DNA of 64,000 bases from Alphaproteobacteria bacterium (GCA_030428615.1 JAUIDN010000015.1:1-64000), one strand, 5' to 3'. Shown: positions 8,215 through 17,346, counted from the first letter of the stretch. Notes: generated by a model from the letters alone, not told the origin. Translations and numbers: made by a program.

Positions 8215-8955
8215 ATGGACACGAAAATATTAGTAAGCCTATCCCATCAGGTCGCCATGGAGCGCCAGATGGATATTATTGCCAACAATATCGCTAACAT
8301 GAATACCACCGCCTACAAGCGGGAAAGCATCATGTTCAATGAATATCTCAGCGATATTGGGGGTTCATTACCTCAATCATTCAAAAAAGTCTCATTTGTA
8401 CAGGAAGTGGGAATCGCCCGACAGATGACCAACGGCGAGCTTTTGACCACCGGTAATGTGCTTGACGTAGCGCTTGAAGGTGAAGGAATGTTTAAGGTAA
8501 GAAAAACAAACGGTGATATCGCCTATACCAGAAACGGCCATTTTGCATTATCAACCAACAACACCCTGATCACAAGTGATGGCCACGAAATTCTTGACGA
8601 TGGCGATGCCCCTATTGAATTTCCACCAAATTCCGACGGCTTTAAAGTCGCGGAGGATGGTACGGTATCAGCTAAAGAAATCGGCCAGATTGGAAAGATC
8701 GCTGTTCTTGAATTTGAGAATTACGGCGCTTTGAAAAAAATTGGTGACAATCTTTATTCTGCAGAAGAAGTACCCGTACCCTCCGATAACTTTAGAATGT
8801 CTCAAGGTATGTTAGAAACATCTAATGTATCGGCTGTTCTTGAAGTAACAAACATGATCCACCTTAGTCGAGCATATGCCCAAACAGCGAACTTAATCGA
8901 TCAGGTGCAACAGACTTCATCACAAGCCATTAATTCAATTACAAAATTCTCTTAA
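8215..8955 (+). CDS. flgF: Flagellar proximal rod protein FlgF
   Basis: 246 residues with the N-terminal rod signature (NIANMNTTAYKRES, residues about 24-37), a central FlgE/F/G-like domain and a C-terminal conserved helix (SNVSAVLEVTNMIHLSRAY, about 202-220). FlgF is a proximal rod component of the basal body. It is the first gene of flgFGAH; AGAAGGA lies about 9 bp before the ATG. Its N-terminus is nearly the same as that of FlgG immediately downstream, as expected for these paralogues, but the shorter length and divergent middle identify FlgF. Confidence 0.93.
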   Translation: MDTKILVSLSHQVAMERQMDIIANNIANMNTTAYKRESIMFNEYLSDIGGSLPQSFKKVSFVQEVGIARQMTNGELLTTGNVLDVALEGEGMFKVRKTNGDIAYTRNGHFALSTNNTLITSDGHEILDDGDAPIEFPPNSDGFKVAEDGTVSAKEIGQIGKIAVLEFENYGALKKIGDNLYSAEEVPVPSDNFRMSQGMLETSNVSAVLEVTNMIHLSRAYAQTANLIDQVQQTSSQAINSITKFS

Positions 8956-8996
8956 ATTAGTTTTTTAATTAAGTGAATAAAACAAAGGAGTAGCTC

Positions 8997-9782
8997 ATGA
9001 AAGCTCTTAGTATCGCAGCCACCGGAATGCTCGCCCAGCAACTGAATGTTGAGGTCATTTCCAACAATATCGCTAACATGAATACGACGGCATATAAACG
9101 CCAGCGTGCAGAGTTTCAGGACCTGCTATATCAAAATATTGAACGCGCGGGTGCTGCATCCTCCGATGCCGGCACAATTGTACCGACCGGCATTCAAATT
9201 GGTGTTGGTGTTCGAACGGCCGGTGTATATCGCGTTACCTCGCAAGGAGAACTCGTTAATTCCGACACACCACTCGATATTGCAATAAATGGTAAAGGAT
9301 ATTTCAGAGTTCAACTTCCCAACGGAGAGGATTCATACACGCGTGCAGGATCATTCCAGTTAAGCCCCCAGGGTCAAATTGTGACATCCGAAGGCTACAC
9401 AGTAAGTCCCGGCATTACCATCCCCCAGGAAGCGATCGATATTTCAATCAACGCAAACGGTGAAGTTCTTGTTAATATCGAAGGGCAGCTTGAACCACAA
9501 AATGTGGGGCAGTTCGAGGTCGTAACATTCCCAAACAACGCAGGTCTTCAGGCAATGGGGGATAATTTATTGCTGGAAACACCCGCTTCAGGTTCTGCCG
9601 TAATTGGGGCACCGAACACGCCCGGTTTTGGCGCCATCGTGCAGGGCTATCTGGAACGATCAAACGTAAATTCAGTTGCTGAAATCACACAACTTATTGC
9701 GGCACAACGCGCCTATGAAATGAATTCAAAGGTGATCAGTACCGCCGATGAAATGTTAAGTGTAACATCAAATTTGAGGTAG
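8997..9782 (+). CDS. flgG: Flagellar distal rod protein FlgG
   Basis: 261 residues, the usual FlgG length. The N-terminal MKALSIAATGMLAQQLNVEVISNNIAN-type start and the C-terminal rod domain (SNVNSVAEITQLIAAQRAYEMNSK region) are almost canonical. FlgG forms the distal rod through the periplasm. AAAGGAG precedes the start. It is followed after 4 bp by flgA. Confidence 0.96.
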   Translation: MKALSIAATGMLAQQLNVEVISNNIANMNTTAYKRQRAEFQDLLYQNIERAGAASSDAGTIVPTGIQIGVGVRTAGVYRVTSQGELVNSDTPLDIAINGKGYFRVQLPNGEDSYTRAGSFQLSPQGQIVTSEGYTVSPGITIPQEAIDISINANGEVLVNIEGQLEPQNVGQFEVVTFPNNAGLQAMGDNLLLETPASGSAVIGAPNTPGFGAIVQGYLERSNVNSVAEITQLIAAQRAYEMNSKVISTADEMLSVTSNLR

Positions 9783-9786
9783 GATC

Positions 9787-10761
9787 ATGAAAAACAGGTT
9801 AATTAAAGCTGCAGTCATTTTATATCTGAGTATTTTGTACTCTGCTGCAAATGCTCAGGATATATTACCGGAACTCAAACCCGCCTCTGTCGTAGATGAT
9901 ACCGTGATAACGCTCAATGATCTGTTTACCGACTTAACCGAAAAACAAGACCTGGTCGTCGGGAATGCTCCGGACCCGGGACAAAAATTACTAATCCCGG
10001 CGAGATTAATTTTAAAGCTGACACGCGCACATAACGTGCGTTGGAGAAACAGCGCCGGGGTAAAAAATGTGGTTATAAGCCGCATTAGTACTGTAATTGG
10101 TTATCCGGATTTGAGAGATCAGCTCGCGGCGAAATTAAAAAATCTTTACCATACCGACCAAAATCTTGATGTACGGTTTTATAACAGAAACGGGACAATC
10201 CATCTGCCTAACGGGTTCGACGTTTCCGACCTCACAATCAGAAACATTTCCCTGGATAGAAACAGTGACAAATTTTCCGCTTTGATCGCGGCCCCTACCG
10301 GTCAGGGTGGAGAAACGCTGCACACAGTAAATGGTCGTACGATCCGGGTAACAAAAATACCCACCCTGGCAAGAACAATCAGGCGCGGCGATATTATTAC
10401 TGCATCAGATATCGAATGGGCAACACTCCCCGATAATCAGATAAACCGAAATATTGTACGCAACAGTGACAAACTGGTTGGTATGACACCGCGCAGTCTG
10501 ATTAAGGAAGGCAATCCAATTCGCTTGAACGAGGTAAATCGCCCGATACTCGTAAAACGGGGATCACTCGTAAAAATAAATTTTAATACGGAAAAAATCA
10601 GCTTATCGACACTAGGTAAAGCTGTGGAAAATGGTGGGAAAGGTGATGTTATCCAAGTTCAGAATAACGCATCACAAAAAATAGTCTCAGCAGTAGTTCT
10701 CGGCCCAAATTTGGTTGAAGTTAATGCAGGTGCCAGCAGTCTCGCGCTGCTTAACCCATAA
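9787..10761 (+). CDS. flgA: P-ring assembly chaperone FlgA
   Basis: 324 residues with a signal peptide (about 1-23, ending SAANAQD) and a C-terminal SAF/ChapFlgA domain (about 195-320; LARTIRRGDIITASDIEW and a second motif PRSLIKEGNPI). FlgA helps FlgI assemble the P-ring in the periplasm. The start lies 4 bp after the flgG stop, with AGG overlapping that stop. The N-terminal half is variable, as in the family. Confidence 0.92.
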   Translation: MKNRLIKAAVILYLSILYSAANAQDILPELKPASVVDDTVITLNDLFTDLTEKQDLVVGNAPDPGQKLLIPARLILKLTRAHNVRWRNSAGVKNVVISRISTVIGYPDLRDQLAAKLKNLYHTDQNLDVRFYNRNGTIHLPNGFDVSDLTIRNISLDRNSDKFSALIAAPTGQGGETLHTVNGRTIRVTKIPTLARTIRRGDIITASDIEWATLPDNQINRNIVRNSDKLVGMTPRSLIKEGNPIRLNEVNRPILVKRGSLVKINFNTEKISLSTLGKAVENGGKGDVIQVQNNASQKIVSAVVLGPNLVEVNAGASSLALLNP

Positions 10762-10780
10762 TTCATAAAAAGGAACAGTT

Positions 10781-11527
10781 ATGAAACACATAAGATCGAA
10801 TTCTATCATCATCGGCTTCTTATCAGTCACCTTATCAGGGTGCGGCACGATTGGAAAAATTGGGGATATAGGGCAAGCGCCCGATTTAGCGCCAATTGAA
10901 AATGAGAGAGTGGTTCCTCAAATTGCTCAGGTCCACCCCATTGGTGTCCAACCAACCCCAGCGGTATATGTTGAACATCAAAGCAATAGTTTGTGGCGTA
11001 CAGGCTCACGATATTTTTTCAAGGATGCGCGCGCCGCAAAAATTGGGGATATTCTGACCGTGAATATTACAATTAATGACAAAGCATCAATTGATAATGC
11101 AACCACCCGAACACGGAATAACGCGGAAGATGTCAACCTTAATAAAATGCTCGGTTTGGAAACAGTAATCCCTAACAGTTTGACACCAGGCGACTTGGTC
11201 AACACATCTACTTCATCATCAAACACCGGTTCCGGAACCGTCGACCGAAGTGAAACAATTAGTTTCACCGTAGCCGCAGTGGTGACACAAAAACTTCCGA
11301 ATGGAAATATGGTCATTCAAGGAAAACAGGAAGTGCGGGTTAATTTTGAAGTTAGGGAGATGACCATTATGGGGGTTGTTCGCCCGGAAGATATCAGCTC
11401 CACTAATACTATTGAGCACACACAGATTGCAGAGGCCCGGATTTCATATGGTGGTCGCGGTCAATTGACCGATGTTCAGCAGGCGCGCTACGGTAGCCAG
11501 CTATTTGACATTCTGTTCCCATTTTAA
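10781..11527 (+). CDS. flgH: Flagellar L-ring lipoprotein FlgH
   Basis: 248 residues with a lipoprotein signal ending in LSGCG (lipidated Cys near residue 21) and the FlgH domain (about 70-248), including the terminal GQLTDVQQARYGSQLFDI motif. It forms the outer-membrane L-ring bushing. AAGGAAC precedes the ATG by 7 bp. It is the last gene of the flgFGAH operon and is followed by a strong bidirectional terminator. Confidence 0.96.
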   Translation: MKHIRSNSIIIGFLSVTLSGCGTIGKIGDIGQAPDLAPIENERVVPQIAQVHPIGVQPTPAVYVEHQSNSLWRTGSRYFFKDARAAKIGDILTVNITINDKASIDNATTRTRNNAEDVNLNKMLGLETVIPNSLTPGDLVNTSTSSSNTGSGTVDRSETISFTVAAVVTQKLPNGNMVIQGKQEVRVNFEVREMTIMGVVRPEDISSTNTIEHTQIAEARISYGGRGQLTDVQQARYGSQLFDILFPF

Positions 11528-11583
11528 ACGTATTGTGTCCGGTTAGAGAAAATTAATCTATAACCATTGTTCCTGCACAATCA

Positions 11584-11629
11584 AAAAGGGCTGTGACAAA
11601 AAGTCACAGCCCTTTTATTTTTAAATTTT
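11584..11629. terminator. Bidirectional Rho-independent terminator between flgH and dksA
   Basis: A perfect 14-bp inverted repeat (AAAAGGGCTGTGAC, loop AAAAA, GTCACAGCCCTTTT) followed by a T-rich stretch. The A-run on the other side supplies a U-tract for minus-strand transcripts, so it can serve the convergent flgH and dksA genes. Confidence 0.92.
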
Positions 11630-11651
11630 CAAAAAATTTGTTTTCTAATAT

Positions 11652-12068
11652 TTATGTGTCTCTATGGACTTTTTCATAATTTTCGTGTTTTTCCTGCGAT
11701 TCAATAGTCATCGTCGCAATAGGCCTAGCCTGTAAGCGCTTTAAACTGATGGGTTCGCCACTTACTTCACAATAGCCATATTCTTTATCTTCTATTCTTT
11801 TAATCGCCGCATCAATTTTTGTAATAAGTTTGCGTTGACGGTCACGTGTTCTCAGTTCAACCGACCAATCGGTTTCTGCGGATGCACGGTCCGCTATATC
11901 CGGTTCTTTAAGGCTGTCTTCCTGAAGATGTGATAGTGTCTCGCGAGAATCATTTATTATAGATTCTTTCCATTCAACGAGTTTGCGGCGGAAATACTCC
12001 AACTGTTGGTCATTCATAAACTCTTCTTTTTCAGAAGGTTCGTATCCATCTGGTAATTCCACTGACAT
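11652..12068 (-). CDS. dksA: RNA polymerase-binding regulator DksA (single-Cys type)
   Basis: 138 residues: N-terminal extension, coiled coil (about 20-95) and C-terminal globule. The usual four zinc Cys are reduced to one: the motif reads GYCEVSGEP followed by TMTIESQE where other DksA have two more Cys. Reduced-Cys DksA proteins of this type are common in alphaproteobacteria. DksA binds the RNA polymerase secondary channel and works with ppGpp. It lies between flgH and fliX on the minus strand; a flagellar link is positional only. Confidence 0.9.
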   Translation of the reverse strand: MSVELPDGYEPSEKEEFMNDQQLEYFRRKLVEWKESIINDSRETLSHLQEDSLKEPDIADRASAETDWSVELRTRDRQRKLITKIDAAIKRIEDKEYGYCEVSGEPISLKRLQARPIATMTIESQEKHENYEKVHRDT

Positions 12069-12190
12069 TGTTACCTCAACTTAATATATGGTTACAAAAG
12101 TGGTGACAACCTACTTAAGTCATGTAGAAAATTCAAGTTCTTTTATTAAAGTTACCCATGAAGATTTTTTTACAGAAAATATAGGCCGCA

Positions 12191-12613
12191 TTATCCCATA
12201 ACTTCTAATTTTGCGAGTTCGATTTTAGCTCGCAATTCTATATCGTTGATAATCTGTACAAGCTCCGGGTCCAGATTTTTTTCCCGTTGTATTTCAAGCG
12301 CTTTTACAATGTCCTGCAGCCGTTTTTTGGAAATTTGACCAAGTAACAATCCGTGCCGAATCGCCTCCAGGTGTTCGATCAGCCCCTCTGCTTGTTTAAT
12401 CCCCTTTGAGCGCGCCTCGGTTGCTGTTGGCATTTCCTGCAAAGAAAGCAGACTGTTTACGGATGTAATTGGCGCAGTCCCGCTCATCGCATTTGATGGC
12501 TGACTTTCATCAATATCCAGCGCCTTTTCAAAAGCTGCTTTATCCGCAGTCTTTTTTCCCTTTGTGCGCTCTATCCTGCCGGTGGTAACTCGACCTGGCC
12601 CTTTAACTTTCAT
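12191..12613 (-). CDS. fliX: Flagellar assembly regulator FliX
   Basis: 140 residues. The N-terminus (MKVKGPGR) and disordered first half, then SLLSLQEM near residue 57, an amphipathic helical region (about 70-95) and the C-terminal IELRAKIELAKLE match FliX. In Caulobacter FliX acts with the sigma-54 activator FlbD to couple class II assembly to class III/IV transcription. Its place beside flgI, which has a sigma-54 promoter, fits. It is divergent from flgI and 122 bp upstream of dksA. Confidence 0.88.
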   Translation of the reverse strand: MKVKGPGRVTTGRIERTKGKKTADKAAFEKALDIDESQPSNAMSGTAPITSVNSLLSLQEMPTATEARSKGIKQAEGLIEHLEAIRHGLLLGQISKKRLQDIVKALEIQREKNLDPELVQIINDIELRAKIELAKLEVMG

Positions 12614-12932
12614 AATTCAATCTCATACGAACATTTATGCAATCTGATATTAATTTAAACATAACAACAATCAAAAAGCATACCATAGAAATTTGTAAAA
12701 ACATATGAACTTAAAATGGTTTTTTAATAATAAAATCAACCCGGCAATCGATTCCCCATCAATGGGCAATTTCTTTCCATATAAAAGACCATCTCAACAT
12801 GCCTTAGATATTATTATTAAATATACACTTAATATCAACAACTTACAGATCTTTGGTTTTGATTGATAGTTGGCACGTTTTTCGCATAGAGGTAAGGTGA
12901 ATTAATATTGATAAATTTTATGTGGAAAAGAA
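12614..12932. other. Divergent fliX/flgI intergenic region
   Basis: 319 bp, AT-rich, no gene. It contains the flgI sigma-54 promoter at 12870-12886. A weaker GG-N10-GC match faces fliX (12744-12757) but its -24 box is poor and it is not annotated. Confidence 0.6.
12870..12886 (+). promoter_or_regulatory. Sigma-54 promoter of flgI
   Basis: TTGGCACGTTTTTCGCAT has GG and GC exactly 10 bp apart and a consensus TTGGCACG -24 box. It lies about 47 bp upstream of the flgI ATG and should need RpoN and an FlbD-type activator. Confidence 0.85.
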
Positions 12933-14099
12933 ATGTTGTCACAATCCAGTATTATCAGCAGAATGCCTCGAAAAATTGCTTCATACTTGAAAGCCTCTAT
13001 AGTTGTCTCAATCTATGGAGTATTTCTGACACTGTCGGCTCAAACATCCTTCGGTGAATCGCGCATCAAAGACCTGGTTTCCTTCGAAGGTGTCCGCGAA
13101 AACCAATTGGTTGGATACGGCCTGGTCGTCGGCCTGAATGGTACAGGAGATACACTTAGAAACTCACCTTTTACACAACAAAGTATGATTTCCATGTTGG
13201 AACGCATGGGAGTTAACACCCGCGGTGCGCAAATGAAATCTGTCAATACCGCCGCCGTTATGGTTACCGCGAGTTTAAGTGCATTTTCAAGGGTGGGGTC
13301 GCGCGTTGACGTCGCTATAAGCTCTATCGGAGATGCTCAGGATTTACGCGGTGGTACATTGATTGTGACCCCGTTGTTCGGTGCGGATGGTGAAGTTTAC
13401 GCCGTAGCGCAGGGATCTTTGCAAATTTCAGGCTTTACAGCGGGTGGAGGTGCGGAAACTATAACCCAAGGAGTTCCAACCGCTGGTCGCATTCCAAATG
13501 GTGCCCTTGTGGAACGGGAACTTCATTATGCACTCAATAATAATGACAGCTTGAATCTTTCACTAAGAAGTCCGGACTTTACAACAGCTCGACGCATTAC
13601 TTCCACTATCAACGATTTCATGGGACAGAATGTAGCGCAGCCGCTTGACCCTGCAACAATAGAAGTATCTGTGCCTCAAAATTACGCGGGCAATATGTTT
13701 TCGTTCCTGACAGACATAGAACAACTCAGTGTTGACCCAGACCAAAGAGCAAAGGTCGTTGTGGACGAACGTTCCGGAATCATTGTGATAGGTAAAGAAG
13801 TTAAAGTAAGTGAAGTTGCTATAGCGCAAGGGAACCTAACGATACGTGTTACCGAAACACCGCAGGTTTCCCAACCACAACCCTTTGCGCAAGGTGGTCA
13901 AACGCAAGTGGTCCCAAGGACCGAAGTCGAAATAGAAGACGATACCGGAAAGAAATTCGCCATTCTTGAATCCGGCGTAAATTTACAGGATTTGGTAGAC
14001 GGACTTAATGCCCTTGGCATTAATCCAAGAGATATGATTGCAATATTACAAGCATTAAAAGTGTCCGGTGCCTTACACGCCGACATTGAGGTGATGTAA
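12933..14099 (+). CDS. flgI: Flagellar P-ring protein FlgI
   Basis: 388 residues with a signal peptide (about 15-41, cleavage after SFG) and the FlgI domain starting SRIKDLVSFEGVRENQLVGYG, ending with the family ALGINPRDMIAILQALKVSGALHADIEVM pattern. It forms the periplasmic P-ring around the rod with FlgA help. The N-terminus before the signal helix is longer than usual; the internal Met11 is a possible alternative start, but GGAAAAG precedes Met1. The stop is directly followed by flgJ. Confidence 0.95.
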   Translation: MLSQSSIISRMPRKIASYLKASIVVSIYGVFLTLSAQTSFGESRIKDLVSFEGVRENQLVGYGLVVGLNGTGDTLRNSPFTQQSMISMLERMGVNTRGAQMKSVNTAAVMVTASLSAFSRVGSRVDVAISSIGDAQDLRGGTLIVTPLFGADGEVYAVAQGSLQISGFTAGGGAETITQGVPTAGRIPNGALVERELHYALNNNDSLNLSLRSPDFTTARRITSTINDFMGQNVAQPLDPATIEVSVPQNYAGNMFSFLTDIEQLSVDPDQRAKVVVDERSGIIVIGKEVKVSEVAIAQGNLTIRVTETPQVSQPQPFAQGGQTQVVPRTEVEIEDDTGKKFAILESGVNLQDLVDGLNALGINPRDMIAILQALKVSGALHADIEVM

Positions 14100-14100
14100 A

Positions 14101-14433
14101 ATGGATATGAATTATTCACAATTACAGGCTGGTGTCCTTCAGGAAAAACCCAATCAAATAAGACCTGAGATACCGGGTGAACCCAAAACCGCCCGAGAAA
14201 TTAGCGCAAGACACGCCGCTGATGAATTTGAAGCTATTTTTATTTCTCAAATGCTAAAGAGTATGTCGGTTGGGGTTAAGACTGATGGTCCTTTTGGTGG
14301 TGGTCAAAGTGAAGAAATTTACCGCGATCTGATGAATGAACAGCTTGGAAAAGCCGTCACAAGTAAAGGTGGCGTCGGACTATCCGACGCGATTTACAGA
14401 GAAATTCTGAAGAGCCAGGAGGTAGCAAAATAA
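14101..14433 (+). CDS. flgJ: Rod-binding protein FlgJ, N-terminal type without muramidase
   Basis: 110 residues matching only the rod-capping half of enterobacterial FlgJ: ADEFEAIFISQMLKSM and GGQSEEIYRDLMNEQLGKAV are the typical signature. The glucosaminidase half is absent, as is common in alphaproteobacteria, so a separate lytic enzyme must open peptidoglycan. It begins 2 bp after the flgI stop and overlaps the next gene by one base. Confidence 0.88.
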   Translation: MDMNYSQLQAGVLQEKPNQIRPEIPGEPKTAREISARHAADEFEAIFISQMLKSMSVGVKTDGPFGGGQSEEIYRDLMNEQLGKAVTSKGGVGLSDAIYREILKSQEVAK

Positions 14434-14882
14434 TGCAGAAAACAAATTCACAGGAAACACCGGTTATCAATCTGATTGAAATCACCAAAGATCTGACGGC
14501 GATACTTAATGAAGAAATGGATTGCCTCAAAACTCAACGACCATTTGAGATCAAAAAATTTCAAAAAAGAAAAAATATTCTGTCGGCATCCTACCAGAAG
14601 GAGCTGAACAATATTAAAATAAATGGTGGACTGGCTTCTGCTGGCAGTGGCGAAATTGTAAGACGACTTAAAAAAGAAAGCCGTGAATTTCAATTGACGC
14701 TCGAAAAACATCACCGCTTTATTAAGGCCAAAAAAAATCTTTCGGAACGAATGATTCAAGAAATCAGCATTGAAGTCGCCAACCAGAACGGCTCAAACAG
14801 CAAATATGGGCGCGACGCAAAAATATCCCCCACGTCGATTAATAATAAAACAACCTCTCTCGCAATAAACGAGACAATATAA
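14433..14882 (+). CDS. FlgN/FlbY-like flagellar chaperone
   Basis: 149 residues, highly charged and helical. Residues about 15-115 follow the FlgN pattern (LTAILNEEMDCLKTQRPFEIKKF, then a K-rich helix), with a disordered Asn/Ser-rich tail. It is in the position of flbY/flgN after flgI-flgJ. FlgN-type proteins are export chaperones for hook-filament junction proteins. Similarity is at the pattern level only; FlbY is the alternative name used in Caulobacter. Confidence 0.6.
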   Translation: MQKTNSQETPVINLIEITKDLTAILNEEMDCLKTQRPFEIKKFQKRKNILSASYQKELNNIKINGGLASAGSGEIVRRLKKESREFQLTLEKHHRFIKAKKNLSERMIQEISIEVANQNGSNSKYGRDAKISPTSINNKTTSLAINETI

Positions 14883-14916
14883 AAACAAAATTTCCTCACT
14901 ATTACTTACGATTTTA

Positions 14917-14956
14917 ATCCCCCTTAGATTGCATAATTCAAGGGGGATATTTTTTA
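14917..14956 (+). terminator. Terminator of the flgI-flgJ-flgN operon
   Basis: A 9-bp perfect stem (ATCCCCCTT/AAGGGGGAT) with a 14-nt loop, followed by ATTTTTT. Confidence 0.8.
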
Positions 14957-15099
14957 AAATGTGACTACAACCTATGAGTCAGAAAAAACAACACTGCAAT
15001 CATTTCCCATGTCTTCGGAATCTTTTTCCTTCTATATATTGAAGGACACTCATTAAATTTATTTATCATTTAATATCAATGTGTTAGAAGAATTAAAAG

Positions 15100-15117
15100 T
15101 TGGCATGCTTATTGCTT
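15100..15117 (+). promoter_or_regulatory. Sigma-54 promoter of flagellin 1
   Basis: TTGGCATGCTTATTGCTT has GG and GC 10 bp apart, with TTGGCA and TTGC close to consensus. It is about 68 bp before the ATG. Confidence 0.82.
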
Positions 15118-15184
15118 AATAACTATGTAGATATTCGAAGAAGTATCTATTTTGTCAGAATGAAAACCATAAAGGAGAGCAAAA

Positions 15185-16015
15185 ATGGGCTTTTCAGTTA
15201 ATACAAATGCCAGCGCATTAAGTGCGCTACAAAATTTGAACAGTACAACCAAAAGTTTGGATGGTGTCCAGACAAGAATTAATACCGGTCTTGCAATTTC
15301 AAGCGCCAAGGATAACGCAGCTGTCTACTCTATCGCGCAGCAACTTAGAGCGGATCTCAGAGGGTATAATGCCGTTAAACAAAGCCTTGATCGTTCAATC
15401 AGTACCATTGACATTGCGTTGGCTGCGGCCGGTTCGATTTCAGATCTGCTAATTGAAATGAAGGAAAAAGCCGTTGCTGCTGCTGATGCCGGTCTTGGTG
15501 CGGACAGTAGAACCGCACTTGCACAGGACTTTGAAGCCCTTCGCGACCAGATCACAACAATTACCGCCAATGCCGAATTTAACGGCACAAATCTTATTGA
15601 TGGCGGCAGTGATGTTATCGTAGCGATCACCAGCCCGGATGCGGTACAAAAAATTACCATCAATCATGAATCGTTAACATTGGGCAGTTCAAATATTACA
15701 ATCACTGCTGGTCAGACGATCTCAACACTTGCAACGGCTGAATCTGCTGTCGTCGATGTTGAAACTTCGCTCGCATTCGTTAATGCCGTTCTCACACGAC
15801 TTGGTGCGGGTGGTAAAACCATGGAAGCGCAGCGAGTATTTGCAACAAAAATTTCCGATACGATTGAAGTAGGTATTGGTAATCTCGTTGACGCTGACCT
15901 CGCCCGAGAGAGCGCGCGACTGCAAGCCCTTCAGGTAAAACAGCAACTGGGCGTTCAGGCATTATCTATTGCCAACGCGGCTCCACAATCAATTCTGAAT
16001 CTCTTTGGTGGTTAA
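15185..16015 (+). CDS. Flagellin 1
   Basis: 276 residues with conserved D0/D1 ends (MGFSVNTNASALSALQNLN; C-terminal QLGVQALSIANAAPQSILNLF) and a short variable centre (about 135-185), as in small alphaproteobacterial flagellins. It is secreted through the flagellar export apparatus and forms the filament. AAAGGAGAG precedes the ATG. It has a sigma-54 promoter and a leader unlike those of flagellins 2 and 3. It is the flagellin most separated from the flbT/flaF genes. Ser/Thr residues in the centre are potential sites for the pseudaminic-type sugar encoded next door. Confidence 0.95.
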   Translation: MGFSVNTNASALSALQNLNSTTKSLDGVQTRINTGLAISSAKDNAAVYSIAQQLRADLRGYNAVKQSLDRSISTIDIALAAAGSISDLLIEMKEKAVAAADAGLGADSRTALAQDFEALRDQITTITANAEFNGTNLIDGGSDVIVAITSPDAVQKITINHESLTLGSSNITITAGQTISTLATAESAVVDVETSLAFVNAVLTRLGAGGKTMEAQRVFATKISDTIEVGIGNLVDADLARESARLQALQVKQQLGVQALSIANAAPQSILNLFGG

Positions 16016-16050
16016 GCATACATAATCATAAAGGGCATTCTGACGAAAGA

Positions 16051-16081
16051 CAGAAGGTTGACACGCCCCGTCAGCCTTCTG
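16051..16081 (+). terminator. Hairpin downstream of flagellin 1
   Basis: A 12-bp stem with one G-U wobble (CAGAAGGTTGAC/GTCAGCCTTCTG) and a 7-nt loop, followed by ATCTTTATCTT. The U-tract is weak but the stem is strong. It may end flagellin 1 and the convergent pseB transcript or protect the mRNA 3' end. Confidence 0.6.
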
Positions 16082-16107
16082 ATCTTTATCTTAGATTATC
16101 CAATTTG

Positions 16108-17127
16108 TTATATTTTTGTGAGCAAATCCTGAAAGCTTTCGTCATCAAGCCATTCGGTATTTTTGTCACTAGTATATTCAAACTCATCCTCAATAAGCCT
16201 CGCCCCCATTGCCTTATAGGTCTTGTCGTTCCAGTATGTAAACTGGGGCTTGATCACATAACGATCATCAAGCTCAACAGTCTGACGACCGTCATCTTTA
16301 GTGATCATAATTTCATGAAGTTTTTCACCTGGACGAATCCCGACTTCTTTCATAGGTAGGTCGGGCGCCAGGTTCCTTGCCATATCCGTAATTTTCATGC
16401 TCGGTATTTTGGGAATATAAATTTCGCCACCCTGCATCATTTTAAGGCTGCTGAGCACAAAATTAACACCCTGCTCAAGAGTGATCCAAAATCGTGTCAT
16501 CCTCATATCCGTAATTGGTAAATGATCCGTGCCCTGTTCCAGCAAATTTTTGAAAAAAGGAACCACCGAGCCGCGAGACCCCAAGACATTTCCGTAACGC
16601 ACAACGGAGCAACCAAAATCCTGCGCACCAGCCAGATTATTGGCCGCAACAAAGATTTTATCTGAAGCAAGTTTGGATGCACCATATAAATTAATCGGGC
16701 TTGCCGCCTTATCTGTTGATAATGCGACAACTTTTTTCACGCCGCTGGCGATTGATGCCGCTGCAACATTTTCCGCACCCAACACATTGGTTTTGATGCA
16801 CTCAAATGGATTATACTCCGCAATCGGCACATGTTTCAGAGCCGCCGCATGAACAACATAATCAACCCCTCTTAATGCCATCGTCAATCTTTTCTGATCA
16901 CGAACATCACCAATAAAAAATCTTAGGCAACCAAAATTAGGATGACCTCGAAACATCTGATCCATCTCATACTGCTTAAGTTCGTCGCGAGAAAATATAA
17001 TACAGCGTTTTAGTCTCACATCGTCGAGAAACTTCTTGGTGAGTTGCTTGCCAAAAGATCCCGTACCACCAGTAATCAGTACAGAGGCCCCATCCAGAAA
17101 TGACAGGTCGGCTTCAAAGTTTCTCAT
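16108..17127 (-). CDS. pseB: UDP-GlcNAc 4,6-dehydratase (inverting), PseB
   Basis: 339 residues, a short-chain dehydrogenase with NAD(P) loop TGGTGSFG near residues 20-27, the family motif DKAASPINLYGASK (about 145-160) carrying the catalytic Lys/Tyr region, and the PseB-type C-terminus with EKLHEIMI. It makes UDP-2-acetamido-2,6-dideoxy-L-arabino-hexos-4-ulose, the first step to pseudaminic acid. It is convergent to flagellin 1, and pseF, pseI and pseG are 6-9 kb away in the same island. A TTAACCAT motif lies about 67 bp upstream. Confidence 0.94.
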   Translation of the reverse strand: MRNFEADLSFLDGASVLITGGTGSFGKQLTKKFLDDVRLKRCIIFSRDELKQYEMDQMFRGHPNFGCLRFFIGDVRDQKRLTMALRGVDYVVHAAALKHVPIAEYNPFECIKTNVLGAENVAAASIASGVKKVVALSTDKAASPINLYGASKLASDKIFVAANNLAGAQDFGCSVVRYGNVLGSRGSVVPFFKNLLEQGTDHLPITDMRMTRFWITLEQGVNFVLSSLKMMQGGEIYIPKIPSMKITDMARNLAPDLPMKEVGIRPGEKLHEIMITKDDGRQTVELDDRYVIKPQFTYWNDKTYKAMGARLIEDEFEYTSDKNTEWLDDESFQDLLTKI

Positions 17128-17193
17128 CTTTATTAAATCCCTCTTAAAAATAAAATTACCTTATATTATGCTCGTGTGGTTGACAAAAGATTA

Positions 17194-17201
17194 ATGGTTA
17201 A
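17194..17201 (-). promoter_or_regulatory. Candidate CtrA half-site upstream of pseB
   Basis: Minus strand reads ATTAACCATTAAT about 67 bp upstream of the pseB ATG, in the same orientation as the fliL and flbT motifs. Confidence 0.4.
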
Positions 17202-17318
17202 TTTTCTTTAACGATAAATTTATCAATTGAATCCTATAATGAAAAAAAATACTTAATAGAACAGAAAACGCAAATCGGTAGATATCCCACTTTGGGGCTT
17301 GGACAGAGTTTATTGAAG

Positions 17319-17346
17319 TTGTATTAAAATGCTTTAAGTGTATAAT
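17319..17346 (+). promoter_or_regulatory. Candidate sigma-70 promoter of the ATP-grasp cassette
   Basis: TTGTAT, a 16-bp spacer and TATAAT, about 100 bp upstream of the TTG start codon. The -10 box is perfect but the region is AT-rich, so chance is possible. Confidence 0.4.

Larger units (their letters stand above)
14883..15184. other. Intergenic region between the flgIJ operon and flagellin 1
   Basis: 302 bp. It contains a terminator for the flgI operon (14917-14956), the flagellin 1 sigma-54 promoter (15100-15117) and a leader of about 60 nt. No further gene is visible. Confidence 0.7.

Noticed and set aside
12744-12757. GG-N10-GC match facing fliX
   Set aside because: The -12 box is good but the -24 box reads TGGGGA instead of TGGCAC, and it is about 130 bp from the start; too weak to annotate.
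14101-14433. Truncated or broken flgJ
   Set aside because: The short single-domain form is normal in alphaproteobacteria; no remnant of a muramidase domain follows.
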